A DNA stretch of 64,000 nucleotides from Nocardia sputorum (GTDB taxonomy: Bacteria; Actinomycetota; Actinomycetes; Mycobacteriales; Mycobacteriaceae), in NCBI RefSeq assembly GCF_027924405.1, contig NZ_AP026978.1:6324001-6388000 (forward strand). The letters run 5' to 3'. Shown one piece after another: positions 53,998 to 63,547 of the stretch; the first letter of the stretch is position 1, and every line of letters starts with the position of its first letter. A model generated the notes under the pieces. The model did no database searches. It saw nothing but the letters and a program-made list of their open reading frames with translations, and was not told the origin of the DNA. The translations under genes and the position numbers were made by a program.

Positions 53998-54687
53998 TCA
54001 GGCCTTCTTGGGGGCGGCCTTCTTCGCCGGAGCCTTCTTGGCGGCGGGCGTGGTGGCCTTCTTGGCCGGAGCCTTCTTCGCCGCACCGTTCGTGACCGGA
54101 GCCGGGGTGGACTCGGTGGTCACCTCGACGACCTCGGCCTCCACGACCGGTTCCGGGACGATGTCCGCCTCGGTTTCCACCTCGACCTCGGTCTCGACCT
54201 TGACCGGGCGGCCGAGCAGTCCGTTGACGCGCCCGACCACATCCTCGGCGCGGCTCACAGCGTCGCCGTAGAGGGTCTCGACCTTGCCGATCCGCTCCTC
54301 GACGGCCTGGTTGGCGCGCAGCCGCTCGATGGTCTCCTCACCGCGGGCGGCGAGGTCGGCGTAGAGGTCGAGCGCCTGCCGGTAGTACTTCTCGGCCAGG
54401 GCGCGCAGCTCCTCGGCGGTGAACTTCTCGCGCAGCTCCGCGAGGTCGTCCGGCAGCTCCGACGGCAGTCCGGACAGCCGCTCGCGCAGCGTGTCGAACT
54501 GCGCCTGCACGTCGGCGGGGACGTTGGCGAAGCGCTCGCGCGCCTCCTCCACCCGGGCCTGCACCTCGGTGGCGGCCGCGCGCTCGCGCACCTGGGCGAA
54601 CACGTCGTTCACGGCGGTGTAGAGGGCGTCACCCGCACCGACGGTGGCGAGCAAGGGCTTGGTGACGGTGGCGTTCTTCTCGGTCAT
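53998..54687 (-). CDS. hbhA: Heparin-binding haemagglutinin HbhA
   Basis: 229 aa. The N-terminal part forms long amphipathic coiled-coil helices (AVNDVFAQVRERAAATEVQA, RVEEARERFANVPADVQAQF, FTAEELRALAEKYYRQALDL). An acidic linker (VETEVEVETEADIVPEPVVE) follows. The C-terminal lysine/alanine/proline repeat (KKAPAKKA, KKAPAKKAAPKKA) is the heparin-binding tail, methylated in mycobacteria. It is a surface and lipid-inclusion-linked adhesin, without a signal peptide. The ATG overlaps the XRE regulator stop as ATGA. Confidence 0.93.
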   Translation of the reverse strand: MTEKNATVTKPLLATVGAGDALYTAVNDVFAQVRERAAATEVQARVEEARERFANVPADVQAQFDTLRERLSGLPSELPDDLAELREKFTAEELRALAEKYYRQALDLYADLAARGEETIERLRANQAVEERIGKVETLYGDAVSRAEDVVGRVNGLLGRPVKVETEVEVETEADIVPEPVVEAEVVEVTTESTPAPVTNGAAKKAPAKKATTPAAKKAPAKKAAPKKA

Positions 54688-55190
54688 AAGGTTTCGTTCT
54701 CCTGGCGTGGCGGAGTGTCGGTTGTCGTGCGCGGAACGTCGCTGTCCCATACGTCCCCCCCTGCCTCGTTTCCTCCGTTTTCCCGGCGAAACGATTCATA
54801 GATGTCCAGCAGCACCTGCTTCTGCCGCTCACTGATCGACGTGTCGGCGAGCAGGGCGTCCCGGACCGGACTGTGCGGCCGCTGCTCGAGATAGCCAGCC
54901 CGTACGTACAAGACCTCCGATGAGACCCGCAGCGCTTTCGCGATCTGCGTGAGCACTTCGGCGGACGGATTACGCAGTCCGCGCTCGATCTGGCTGAGGT
55001 ACGGATTGCTCACCCCCGCCAGCTGGGCGAGCTGACGCAGCGAGACTTGCGCCGCTTCCCGCTGCGCCCTGATGAAGCCTCCGATGTCGTGCGCCGCGTT
55101 GACGACGCGACCCGCTCGTTCTCCGACGCCGGACGAATGCTCGTCCGATCTGTCGGTGTACTCGGCGGAAACCTCGGGCTGGTCTGCCAT
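54684..55190 (-). CDS. XRE-family transcriptional regulator upstream of hbhA
   Basis: 168 aa. After an acidic N-terminus comes an HTH_3 domain: IGGFIRAQREAAQVSLRQLA, QLAGVSNPYLSQIERGLRNP, SAEVLTQIAKALRVSSEVLY. A C-terminal region follows (VRDALLADTSISERQKQVLL). It is the likely homologue of Rv0474, reported from memory as copper-responsive. AAGG lies 6 nt before the ATG, and a GTG one codon upstream is the alternative. It is translationally coupled to hbhA. A strong promoter with a shared dyad lies upstream. Confidence 0.9.
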   Translation of the reverse strand: MADQPEVSAEYTDRSDEHSSGVGERAGRVVNAAHDIGGFIRAQREAAQVSLRQLAQLAGVSNPYLSQIERGLRNPSAEVLTQIAKALRVSSEVLYVRAGYLEQRPHSPVRDALLADTSISERQKQVLLDIYESFRRENGGNEAGGDVWDSDVPRTTTDTPPRQENETL

Positions 55191-55220
55191 CACTCACCTT
55201 CTGGCGGTTGTACGGGTTCG

Positions 55221-55264
55221 ATTCTAGGTCAGGGTGCTAGCTATTGCAAGCAGTCTGCTAGCAG
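55221..55264 (-). promoter_or_regulatory. Promoter and dyads of the XRE-hbhA operon
   Basis: On the minus strand TTGCAA (55249-55244), 17-nt spacer and TAGAAT (55226-55221) form a near-consensus housekeeping promoter about 25 nt before the expected transcript start. The -35 lies in the 16-bp motif GCTAGCTATTGCAAGC (55236-55251). A 10-bp palindrome CTGCTAGCAG (55255-55264) lies just upstream. TGCTAGC occurs twice, 21 bp apart (two helical turns), which suggests cooperative binding by a regulator such as the XRE protein. Confidence 0.65.
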
Positions 55265-55294
55265 TGTTTCGGCAAACGTTCCGCGTGCCGCGGA

Positions 55295-56638
55295 TCAGCC
55301 GCCGAACATCAGATGGGAAATCGTGTAGATCGCCAGTCCGGCAAGCGAACCGACAACGGTTCCGTTGATCCGGATGAATTGCAGATCCCGGCCGACCTGC
55401 AATTCGATCTTCTTGCTCGCTTCGTCGGCATCCCACCGGGCAACCGTGTCGGTGACCAGGGTGCTGATCTCACCGGCATAGTTTTCCACCAAGTACCGCG
55501 CCCCGCGATCGATCCAGCCGTCGACGTTGGCCCGCATGTCCGGGTCGTCGCGCAACCGCTCGCCGAGCTGCTGCACGTTCTCGGCGACCTTGCGCCGCAG
55601 CGTGCTGCCCGGATCGTCGGCGGATTCCAGGATCAGCCGCTTCGCCGCGCGCCAGGTGGCCGAGGCCAGTCCGGTGATCTCCTCGCGGCCCATGATCTGG
55701 GCCTTGATGCGCTCCGCCTTCTTGATCATGGCGTCGTCGAATTGCAGGTCCTCGGCGAATTCCTCCAGGAACCGATTCGCGGCGAGGCGCACCTCGTGCT
55801 CCGGATTCGAGCGGATTTTCCAGGTGAACTCGACCAGTTCGCGATAGATCCGTTCCGAAAGCAGGATGTTGACGAATTTCGGCGCCCATTGCGGGGCGTC
55901 GCGCAGCACGATCCGGTCGATCGTCTCCTGGGAGCCGAGCGCCCACTGGTGCGCGCGCTCGGCAAGCAGATCCAGTAGCGCGAGCTGCCGGTTGTCGGCC
56001 AGCAGTTCCGCCAGCACGCGCCCGATCGGCGGACCCCACAGCGGCTCGGCGATCCGCTTGACGATGGTGTTGTCGATGACCTGTTCCACGTCCTCGTCGC
56101 GCAGCACGCCGACGACGGCCCGCAGGAGCGTCGAACTCTCCTGCGCCACTCGCGCGGCATGACCGGGATCCGCCATCCAGCGTCCGACCCGCAGGGATAT
56201 CCGGGCGGAACTCAGCTTCGCCGACACCACCTCCGGCGCCAGGAAGTTCGTGCCGACGAAGGTGCCGAGACTGGCGCCGAGCTGGTCTTTCTTGCGCCGG
56301 ATGATCGCCGTGTGCGGGATGGGCAGGCCGAGCGGATGGCGGAACAAGGCGGTCACCGCGAACCAGTCCGCCAGCGCGCCGACCATGCCCGCCTCCGACG
56401 CGGCGCGCAGGTAGCCGACCCAATCGCCGCCCGCTCCGCGCGATTCGATCCAGCGGCAGAACAGATAGATCGCGGTTGCCAGGGCGAGCAGGCCGGTGGC
56501 CAGCGCCTTCATCCGCCAGAGGTCACGACGCTTGGCCGCCTCGTCGAGCACGGCGGCGAAGCCGAAGGGCGCGGCGGCAGGCGCGGCGGGGGCGTCCGCC
56601 ACCGCGGTGTTGCCGGGAGCTTTCTCCATGCCTCCCAT
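55295..56638 (-). CDS. DUF445 family membrane protein
   Basis: 447 aa. An N-terminal helix (MKALATGLLALATAIYLFCR) and a second weak one (EAGMVGALADWFAVTALFRH, the DUF445 signature with HPLGLPIPHTAIIRRKKDQL) precede a long helical, coiled-coil-rich region with many Arg/Glu residues. A final helix ends the protein (GTVVGSLAGLAIYTISHLMF). The topology resembles YheB/YtxC-type proteins, with a long cytosolic or periplasmic stalk. Function unknown. It matches Rv0473 by position. Two possible ATGs differ by three codons. Confidence 0.87.
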   Translation of the reverse strand: MGGMEKAPGNTAVADAPAAPAAAPFGFAAVLDEAAKRRDLWRMKALATGLLALATAIYLFCRWIESRGAGGDWVGYLRAASEAGMVGALADWFAVTALFRHPLGLPIPHTAIIRRKKDQLGASLGTFVGTNFLAPEVVSAKLSSARISLRVGRWMADPGHAARVAQESSTLLRAVVGVLRDEDVEQVIDNTIVKRIAEPLWGPPIGRVLAELLADNRQLALLDLLAERAHQWALGSQETIDRIVLRDAPQWAPKFVNILLSERIYRELVEFTWKIRSNPEHEVRLAANRFLEEFAEDLQFDDAMIKKAERIKAQIMGREEITGLASATWRAAKRLILESADDPGSTLRRKVAENVQQLGERLRDDPDMRANVDGWIDRGARYLVENYAGEISTLVTDTVARWDADEASKKIELQVGRDLQFIRINGTVVGSLAGLAIYTISHLMFGG

Positions 56639-56803
56639 TCTGCTGTGCGCGGCGAAATGGGCGAGCGGGCGAGCGGAGCGGGGACACGCCAGACGCGCCC
56701 GACACTGTGGTTCCTACCGCATCCGCGCCCAAAAGCGCATATCACCGGTATCGGGGACCTAAGCTGGTAGCCACCGGAGCACATACGAACGAGGGAGCCC
56801 ACG

Positions 56804-57532
56804 CTGTCCACCGAAGACCTTGTCGATATCGGCGAGCGACCGTCGGCGGTGCGCGGCGGCCGGATGGACGGCCGCAAGCGCCGGTGGCGGCAACACAAGA
56901 TCGATCGCCGCGAGGAACTCGTCGACGGCACCCTCGCCGCCGTGCGCGCCCGCGGCTCCAGCGCGGGCATGGACGAGATCGCCGCGGAGATCGGCGTCTC
57001 CAAGACCGTGCTCTACCGCTACTTCTCCGACAAGAACGACCTGGTCCACGCGACCATGCAGCGGTTCATCGAGACCACGCTGATGCCGCGGGTATACGGC
57101 GCGATCAGCCTGGACGCCGACGAGTACCAGCTGGTCCGCTCCGCGCTGGCCGAGTACGTCGGGACGGTCGACGAGGATCCCGAGGTCTACCGGTTCATCA
57201 TGGGCAACGGCTCGGCCGACCAGTCCTCGCTCGCGGAGTTCGAGAAGCTCTTCGCCGAGGTGGTGTGCGCGGTCATCACCGAGCGCGCCAAGGACCGGGG
57301 CGTGGCGACCGAAGGCGCGGCGCTGGCGTCGTACGTGCTGGTCGGCGGCATCCAACTGGCGACGCACTGGTGGACCACCAACAAGTCGCTGTCCCGCGAA
57401 GACGTGATCGACTACCTCACCATGCTTGCCTGGAGCGCGATCGAGGGCATGGCCCGCGCCGGCGGTTCGCCCGCGGCGTTTAACGCGCAGCAGCACGTGC
57501 TGCCCGTGCCCGAGTCGCCCGTGCAAGACTGA
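56804..57532 (+). CDS. TetR-family transcriptional regulator
   Basis: About 242 aa if a CTG at 56804 is used (LSTEDLVDIGERPSAVRGGR). GAGGGAG lies exactly 6 nt upstream of it, whereas no ribosome binding site precedes the GTG at 56849 or the ATG at 56864. The TetR HTH is RREELVDGTLAAVRARGSSA, MDEIAAEIGVSKTVLYRYFS, DKNDLVHATMQRFIETTL. The C-terminal ligand domain includes WWTTNKSLSREDVIDYLTML. It corresponds by position to Rv0472c. Divergent from DUF445, its likely neighbour target. Confidence 0.88.
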   Translation: MSTEDLVDIGERPSAVRGGRMDGRKRRWRQHKIDRREELVDGTLAAVRARGSSAGMDEIAAEIGVSKTVLYRYFSDKNDLVHATMQRFIETTLMPRVYGAISLDADEYQLVRSALAEYVGTVDEDPEVYRFIMGNGSADQSSLAEFEKLFAEVVCAVITERAKDRGVATEGAALASYVLVGGIQLATHWWTTNKSLSREDVIDYLTMLAWSAIEGMARAGGSPAAFNAQQHVLPVPESPVQD

Positions 57533-57753
57533 ATCCGCCATCGGCCCCGGCGCTAGCTGGACCGCTTGCAAAAGTTCACTGCCACTCTCGACTTTGTCGA
57601 AACCTTGGCTAGTCTGAACCCGAGCGGTGCGCCGAGTGCGCTGCGTCACCGCCTGCGCCGTACTCGACGGCGGTCCACGCGGGACACCCCGGTTCCGCGC
57701 GTCGCCGCCTGCGTGTCCGTCGCTACGACCGCGGCACCAACGGAGGTACCTCG

Positions 57754-59166
<1,413 letters not shown>

Positions 59167-59202
59167 CCGCCGACCGGCGACTCGACCCCAGAACGGAAGA
59201 CC

Positions 59203-60453
59203 ATGGCAGACACACGGGAATTCGACCTAGTCCTCTTCGGGGCGACGGGTTTCGTCGGCAAGCTCACCGCGGAGTACCTCCTCGGAGCCGCGCCGGAATC
59301 CGCCCGGATCGCCCTGGCGGGGCGGTCGCTGGACAAGCTGACGTCGGTCCGTGACGGTCTCGGCCCGAAAGCGGCGGACTGGGGCCTGGTGGTGGCCGAC
59401 TCGACCGACCAGGCCGCGCTGGACGCGCTGGCGGCGCGCACCGAAGTCGTGGTCACCACGGTCGGCCCGTACCTGCGCTACGGGATGCCGCTGGTGGCGG
59501 CGTGCGCCAAGGCCGGCACCCACTACGCCGACCTCACCGGTGAGCCGCTGTTCATCCGCGACGCCATCGACGCCTATCACGAACAGGCCGTCGCCACGGG
59601 CGCGAAGATCGTGAACTCCTGCGGCTACGACTCGATTCCGTCGGATCTGAGCGTGTACCAGCTCTACCGCCGCACGGTCGAGGACAACGCCGGTGAACTC
59701 GTCGACACCACGCTGGTGGCCTCGCTCAAGGGCGGGGTCAGCGGCGGCACCATCGATTCCGGCCGCGCCATGATGGAGGCGATCGCCGCCGACCCGGCCA
59801 AGGGCAAGGTGCTGTCGCACCCGTACTCGCTGAGCCCGGACAAGGCGATGGATCCCGACGTCGGCCGCCAGTCCGATCAGGCGCTGTCGCGCGCCAGTGC
59901 CATCGACCCGAGCCTGGACGGGTGGGTGAGCACGTTCGTGATGGCCGCGCACAACACCAAGGTCGTGCGCCGCACCAACGGACTGCTCGGCTGGGTCTAC
60001 GGCAAGAACTTCCGCTACCGCGAAGTGATGAGCGCGGGGAAGTCGCGGGTGGCGCCGCTGGTGGCGGCGGGCATGGCGGGCGGCATCGTGGCGGGCCTGA
60101 CCGCGGGCGCGCTGCTGTCGCGGGCGGCCGCGGGCCGCAAGCTGCTGGACCGTGTGCTGCCCAAGCCGGGCACCGGACCGGACGAGAAGGCGCGTAAGAG
60201 CGGCTGGTTCACCATGAAGACGTTCGCGCACACCACCTCCGGCGCGAAGTACGTGGCCACCTTCTCCGGCACCGGCGACCCGGGTTACCAGGCCACCGCG
60301 GTGCTGCTCGGCGAGAGCGGCCTGTGCCTGGCGTTCGACACCGACAAGCAACCCGAGCTCGCGGGCATCCTCACGCCCGCCGCCGCGATGGGCGACGCGC
60401 TGACCGAGCGGTTGCGCGCGGCGGGCATGATCATCACCGTGGACCGGGCCTGA
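59203..60453 (+). CDS. Saccharopine dehydrogenase-like NADP-binding reductase (trans-acting enoyl reductase family)
   Basis: 416 aa. N-terminal Rossmann fold: FDLVLFGATGFVGKLTAEYL, RIALAGRSLDKLTSV, VVVTTVGPYLRYGMPLVAAC, HYADLTGEPLFIRD and IVNSCGYDSIPSDLSVYQLY. The C-terminal half contains a Gly/Ala-rich segment (LVAAGMAGGIVAGLTAGALL) that looks membrane-associated. This pattern is that of mycobacterial Rv2449c/Rv2953, the latter an enoyl reductase for phenolic glycolipid polyketides. A lipid substrate is therefore likely. It is 37 nt after the ABC1 kinase gene. Confidence 0.88.
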   Translation: MADTREFDLVLFGATGFVGKLTAEYLLGAAPESARIALAGRSLDKLTSVRDGLGPKAADWGLVVADSTDQAALDALAARTEVVVTTVGPYLRYGMPLVAACAKAGTHYADLTGEPLFIRDAIDAYHEQAVATGAKIVNSCGYDSIPSDLSVYQLYRRTVEDNAGELVDTTLVASLKGGVSGGTIDSGRAMMEAIAADPAKGKVLSHPYSLSPDKAMDPDVGRQSDQALSRASAIDPSLDGWVSTFVMAAHNTKVVRRTNGLLGWVYGKNFRYREVMSAGKSRVAPLVAAGMAGGIVAGLTAGALLSRAAAGRKLLDRVLPKPGTGPDEKARKSGWFTMKTFAHTTSGAKYVATFSGTGDPGYQATAVLLGESGLCLAFDTDKQPELAGILTPAAAMGDALTERLRAAGMIITVDRA

Positions 60454-60466
60454 GGGACGTGCCCCG

Positions 60467-61099
60467 GTGAACCTCGCACGCAAGACGATGAACGCCCCCG
60501 CGCTCGCCGCGGTGTACGAGCGAGCCTGGCGGCCGACGCTGTTCTATCTCGCCAGCGGGCGGACGACCGCGTCGGACCGGCGCGACGCGGTGACGACCCT
60601 GCGGCTCGGCGGCGCGCAGAAGGTGCTCGACATCGCTTGCGGGCCGGGCAATTTCACCAGATACCTGAGCGACGCACTGTCCGGCGACGGCTACACGATC
60701 GGCTTGGACTACTCCGAGCCGATGCTGGCGCGCGCTGTCGCCGACAACGCCGGACCGCGCGTCGGGTATCTCCGCGGCGACGCGCGCTCGCTCCCGTTCG
60801 CGGACGGAACGTTCGACGCCGTCTGCTGTTTCGGCGCGCTCTATCTCATCCCCGACCCGCTCGTCGCCGCGCGCGAGATGATCCGCGTCCTGGCTCCCGG
60901 CGGCCGGATCGCGATCACCACCAGTTACCGGGCCGCCAACCCCATCGGCGAGGTGAGCCGCGTGGTCGGCGGTTTGAGCGGTCTGCGGGTGTTCGGCACA
61001 CGGACTTTTCCGACCCTCTTCGCCGAGCAGGGCTTGGTGGAGATCGATCAGCGGGTCCATCGTCTGCTCCAGTACGTCAGCGCGACCAAACCCGCCTGA
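60467..61099 (+). CDS. Class I SAM-dependent methyltransferase
   Basis: 210 aa from a GTG, 13 nt after the reductase. Motif I is KVLDIACGPGNFTRYLSDAL, acidic residue GLDYSEPMLARAVADN, YLRGDARSLPFADGTFDAVC (motifs II-III) and LAPGGRIAITTSYR (motif post-III). It has no membrane helix. The end is VHRLLQYVSATKPA. The operon with an ABC1 kinase and a reductase would fit lipid or quinone methylation, but the substrate is not visible. Confidence 0.88.
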   Translation: MNLARKTMNAPALAAVYERAWRPTLFYLASGRTTASDRRDAVTTLRLGGAQKVLDIACGPGNFTRYLSDALSGDGYTIGLDYSEPMLARAVADNAGPRVGYLRGDARSLPFADGTFDAVCCFGALYLIPDPLVAAREMIRVLAPGGRIAITTSYRAANPIGEVSRVVGGLSGLRVFGTRTFPTLFAEQGLVEIDQRVHRLLQYVSATKPA

Positions 61100-61274
61100 T
61101 CGCGGGGCTTCCCGGCCGCACGGACGGTGCTCGGTCGCCGGTCACGGCCCGGATCGGCGACTCGCGCTCGTCCACGGTGCGGGCAGGCGGATGCTGGGCT
61201 CGGACCGGCACATCGCCGCCGCGAGGATCATCGAGGTCGGGCACGGGGTTGCCCTGCGCGGACGGCCGTGCGCG

Positions 61275-61466
61275 TCAGGACGGCCGCGGGCCGGAGCCGA
61301 GATCGACCATGCGGTGCAGGATGGCGGGAGCCAGGGCCAATTCGAATTCGGTTCCGCTGCTTTCGAAGACGAACGCGAGGTAGTCGCCGCGAGGTACCGG
61401 GGCCAGGCGGACCGAGCACTGCTCCCCCACGATCACCCAGCCGCCGACGGTCAATTGATCGGACAT
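61275..61466 (-). CDS. Hypothetical protein, 63 aa
   Basis: Start chosen at MSDQLTVGGWVIVGEQCSVR, with GGGAGGGG just upstream. The peptide is beta-rich (LAPVPRGDYLAFVFESSGTE) and ends with a short helix (ILHRMVDLG). No family was recognised. It is 61 nt downstream of the GntR regulator on the same strand, so it may be part of that unit. Confidence 0.5.
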   Translation of the reverse strand: MSDQLTVGGWVIVGEQCSVRLAPVPRGDYLAFVFESSGTEFELALAPAILHRMVDLGSGPRPS

Positions 61467-61527
61467 CGCCCCTCCCACCCTTCGACACTTCCGCCAAGTG
61501 GACTATGCCAGTTGCGGCGAACGGGTG

Positions 61528-62274
61528 TCAACGGCGGAAATCGGCCGCTGAGCTGGTGAAATACTCCCGATACAGGGTGGACTGGCCGGGTGGGTGGACG
61601 CTTTCGCGGTACTCCAGCGCGACACCGTCGGTGTCTCGGCCGATGCGGTGCACGACCAGCACCGGCGCCGGGGGCGCGAGCGCGAGATGGCGGCATTCGT
61701 CCTCGGTGGCCAGCCGGGCGCCGACACTCTCGCGCACGATCGCGGCAACGCGCCCGAGCACGGCTTCCAGATACCGAGAGACGTCCCCGGGCACCGGCTC
61801 TGGTTCGGCCGACAGTGTGGCGGCCGAGGCGAATTCGCCGGGATACCAGCAGGTGATCAGTCGCGCGGCTCCGGAATGGTCGTCGGTCACCAGCTTCCGG
61901 ACGATCACCGCGCTGGAGGCGGGGAGGCCGAGCGCGTCGGTGACCTCCCGCGGTCCTTCCACCACCTCCGCACGCAGCACGCGCACCGAGTAATCCCCGG
62001 GCGAAGACGACTCGTATCGGGGCGTGCTCTCCCGCACCAGCGCGGATCGTTCGGCCACATAGGTGCCCGACCCACGGCGAGACCTGACGATTCCTTGCTG
62101 GCGCAGCGAATTCAGCGCCTTGGCGGCGGTGGGCCGCGCCACCTTCCAGCGCGCGGCGAGTTCGCGCTCGGACGGCACCTCGGCGCCCGCGGCCAGCTCG
62201 CCGCGCTCGATCAGCTCCCGCAGATGCCCCGCGATCTGCAGGTATTTCGGGACCACGCCCTCGATTCCGGTCAC
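61528..62274 (-). CDS. GntR-family regulator with UTRA ligand domain
   Basis: 248 aa. The winged helix is VPKYLQIAGHLRELIERGEL, PSERELAARWKVARPTAAKA, LNSLRQQGIVRSRRGSGTYV. The C-terminal UTRA-type effector domain includes RKLVTDDHSGAARLITCWYP, VGARLATEDECRHLALAPPA, VLVVHRIGRDTDGVALEYRE and STLYREYF. It is divergent from the ESX-type cluster with palindromic sites in the gap, so it probably controls that cluster. The ligand is unknown. Confidence 0.92.
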   Translation of the reverse strand: MTGIEGVVPKYLQIAGHLRELIERGELAAGAEVPSERELAARWKVARPTAAKALNSLRQQGIVRSRRGSGTYVAERSALVRESTPRYESSSPGDYSVRVLRAEVVEGPREVTDALGLPASSAVIVRKLVTDDHSGAARLITCWYPGEFASAATLSAEPEPVPGDVSRYLEAVLGRVAAIVRESVGARLATEDECRHLALAPPAPVLVVHRIGRDTDGVALEYRESVHPPGQSTLYREYFTSSAADFRR

Positions 62275-62385
62275 CGGTCGCCTTCCCCTGCGGACACCGC
62301 CCCTCGGACCGCTGGTCAGTGTAACAACGACGGAGCCGGGCGCCGGGGGACGCGCACAAGCCCGGACCCGACGGGGTCCGCGGCG

Positions 62386-62419
62386 CTGTACCGGCCGGTA
62401 AAGTGCGAGTCCAGTACAG
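62386..62419. promoter_or_regulatory. Nested palindromes between GntR and the ESX-type genes
   Basis: TACCGGCCGGTA (62389-62400) is a perfect 12-bp palindrome. CTGTAC (62386-62391) and GTACAG (62414-62419) form a wider dyad around it. They lie 38-71 nt before the first ESX-type ATG. The placement suits a GntR operator, but no consensus was assigned. Confidence 0.5.
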
Positions 62420-62456
62420 CGCGGTACGAACAGGACCGAGCCGAAGGGGGTTCCAC

Positions 62457-62849
62457 ATGGCGGTGCCCGATACCGGACAGGGGACGGCGCGAGAGCTGTA
62501 CGCGGCGGCCATCGGCGCGAGCGGGGGCGAGCGGTTCGAGCTGGACACCGCGGTCGCGGAGAACCTCGCCGCCGCGTGCGATCAACTGGTCGACGATCTA
62601 CGCCGCGCGATGGCCGACGAACACCTGGTCACCGACGTGACCGGTTTCCCCGACCTGCCCACCGGACACGGCCTCACCCGCGGGTTCGCCGCGAAAGGAC
62701 GCCAGTACCTGGACACCCTGACCGCGTTCCAGGAAACGGCGCTGCTGTTCAAGGCCGCCTATCTCGCCGCGGCCAACCGGCTCGCCGACGCGGAGGCGGC
62801 GAACCAGGCCGCGCTGCGGCTGATCGCCGACTACTTGGAGCCCCGGTGA
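62457..62849 (+). CDS. EspC/WXG100-like small helical protein of an ESX locus
   Basis: 130 aa from an ATG with GAAGGGGG about 6 nt upstream. Two long helices are visible: FELDTAVAENLAAACDQLVD DLRRAM and a second around KGRQYLDTLTAFQETALLF, with AYLAAANRLADAEAANQAAL. The spacing, absence of cysteine and position before a PPE-like and an EspG gene fit a type VII secretion substrate or partner of the EspC (DUF2580)/WXG100 sort. The exact WxG is not present. The call rests on context. Confidence 0.65.
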   Translation: MAVPDTGQGTARELYAAAIGASGGERFELDTAVAENLAAACDQLVDDLRRAMADEHLVTDVTGFPDLPTGHGLTRGFAAKGRQYLDTLTAFQETALLFKAAYLAAANRLADAEAANQAALRLIADYLEPR

Positions 62850-62884
62850 GCCCGCGGGCCGGAACCGACTGAGGGGGACGACCG

Positions 62885-63547
62885 ATGGCAGACTCCGCGG
62901 CACGCGCCGCCGCCGACGGCATCCGGCAGGAGCTGGCCGGATTCACCAGCGGCGCAGCTGATCCCGCCTATGCGCCGGACCGCGAGCTGTTCGGCGCCTA
63001 CACCCATCAGCAGATCTGGGACCTGGTGCACGAAGCGCTCGACCCGGCGGCGCTCGGCCGGGTCGCCGCGGCGTGGCAGGCGAACGCCACCGCGGTGGCC
63101 GAAGCGTTCCAGGCGTTCTCCGACGCCACCAACCGGGAGTTCGCGCGCTGGTCCGGCCGGACGGCCGACGCGGCCGTGGGCGCGACCAGGCAGTTCGTCC
63201 GCGCGGGCGAGGAGGCGCACGACGTGTGCCGGGCGGTCGCCCGGCTGATGGAGTTGAATAGCGATGCCGCGCAAACGGTCCGGGGCGCGATCGTGCCACC
63301 GCAGCGGTATCGCCCGCTGGCCGACCCGGCCGCCGAAGCGGTTTACGGTGGAAAACGTAGGATGGAACACGACAGTGCGGCGGCAGACATCGAGGCGGAT
63401 GTCCGGGACACGATGACGTACGTCTACACCCCGACGATGCCCGCCACCGGCGATCACGTTCCCCAATTCCCCCGGCCCCGTGCGGGTTCGGTGACCGAGG
63501 ACGCACCCGGCGATCCGGATTCCGTCCGCGGAGGCGGCGCACGGTGA
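62885..63547 (+). CDS. PPE/WXG-like type VII secretion protein
   Basis: 220 aa. The N-terminal half is a helical hairpin like that of PPE proteins: HQQIWDLVHEALDPAALGRV, AAAWQANATAVAEAFQAFSD, then EFARWSGRTADAAVGATRQF. The aromatic W-x-A and the following helix correspond to the region that binds EspG. The C-terminal 60 residues are Pro/Asp/Gly-rich and disordered. It is only 220 aa, much shorter than mycobacterial PPEs. The stop overlaps the EspG start as GTGA. Confidence 0.72.
   Translation: MADSAARAAADGIRQELAGFTSGAADPAYAPDRELFGAYTHQQIWDLVHEALDPAALGRVAAAWQANATAVAEAFQAFSDATNREFARWSGRTADAAVGATRQFVRAGEEAHDVCRAVARLMELNSDAAQTVRGAIVPPQRYRPLADPAAEAVYGGKRRMEHDSAAADIEADVRDTMTYVYTPTMPATGDHVPQFPRPRAGSVTEDAPGDPDSVRGGGAR

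Noticed and set aside
57533..57753. Coding gene in the 221-nt gap between TetR and the ABC1 kinase
   Set aside because: Short frames here lack ribosome binding sites and domain features; probably only the promoter and leader of the kinase operon.
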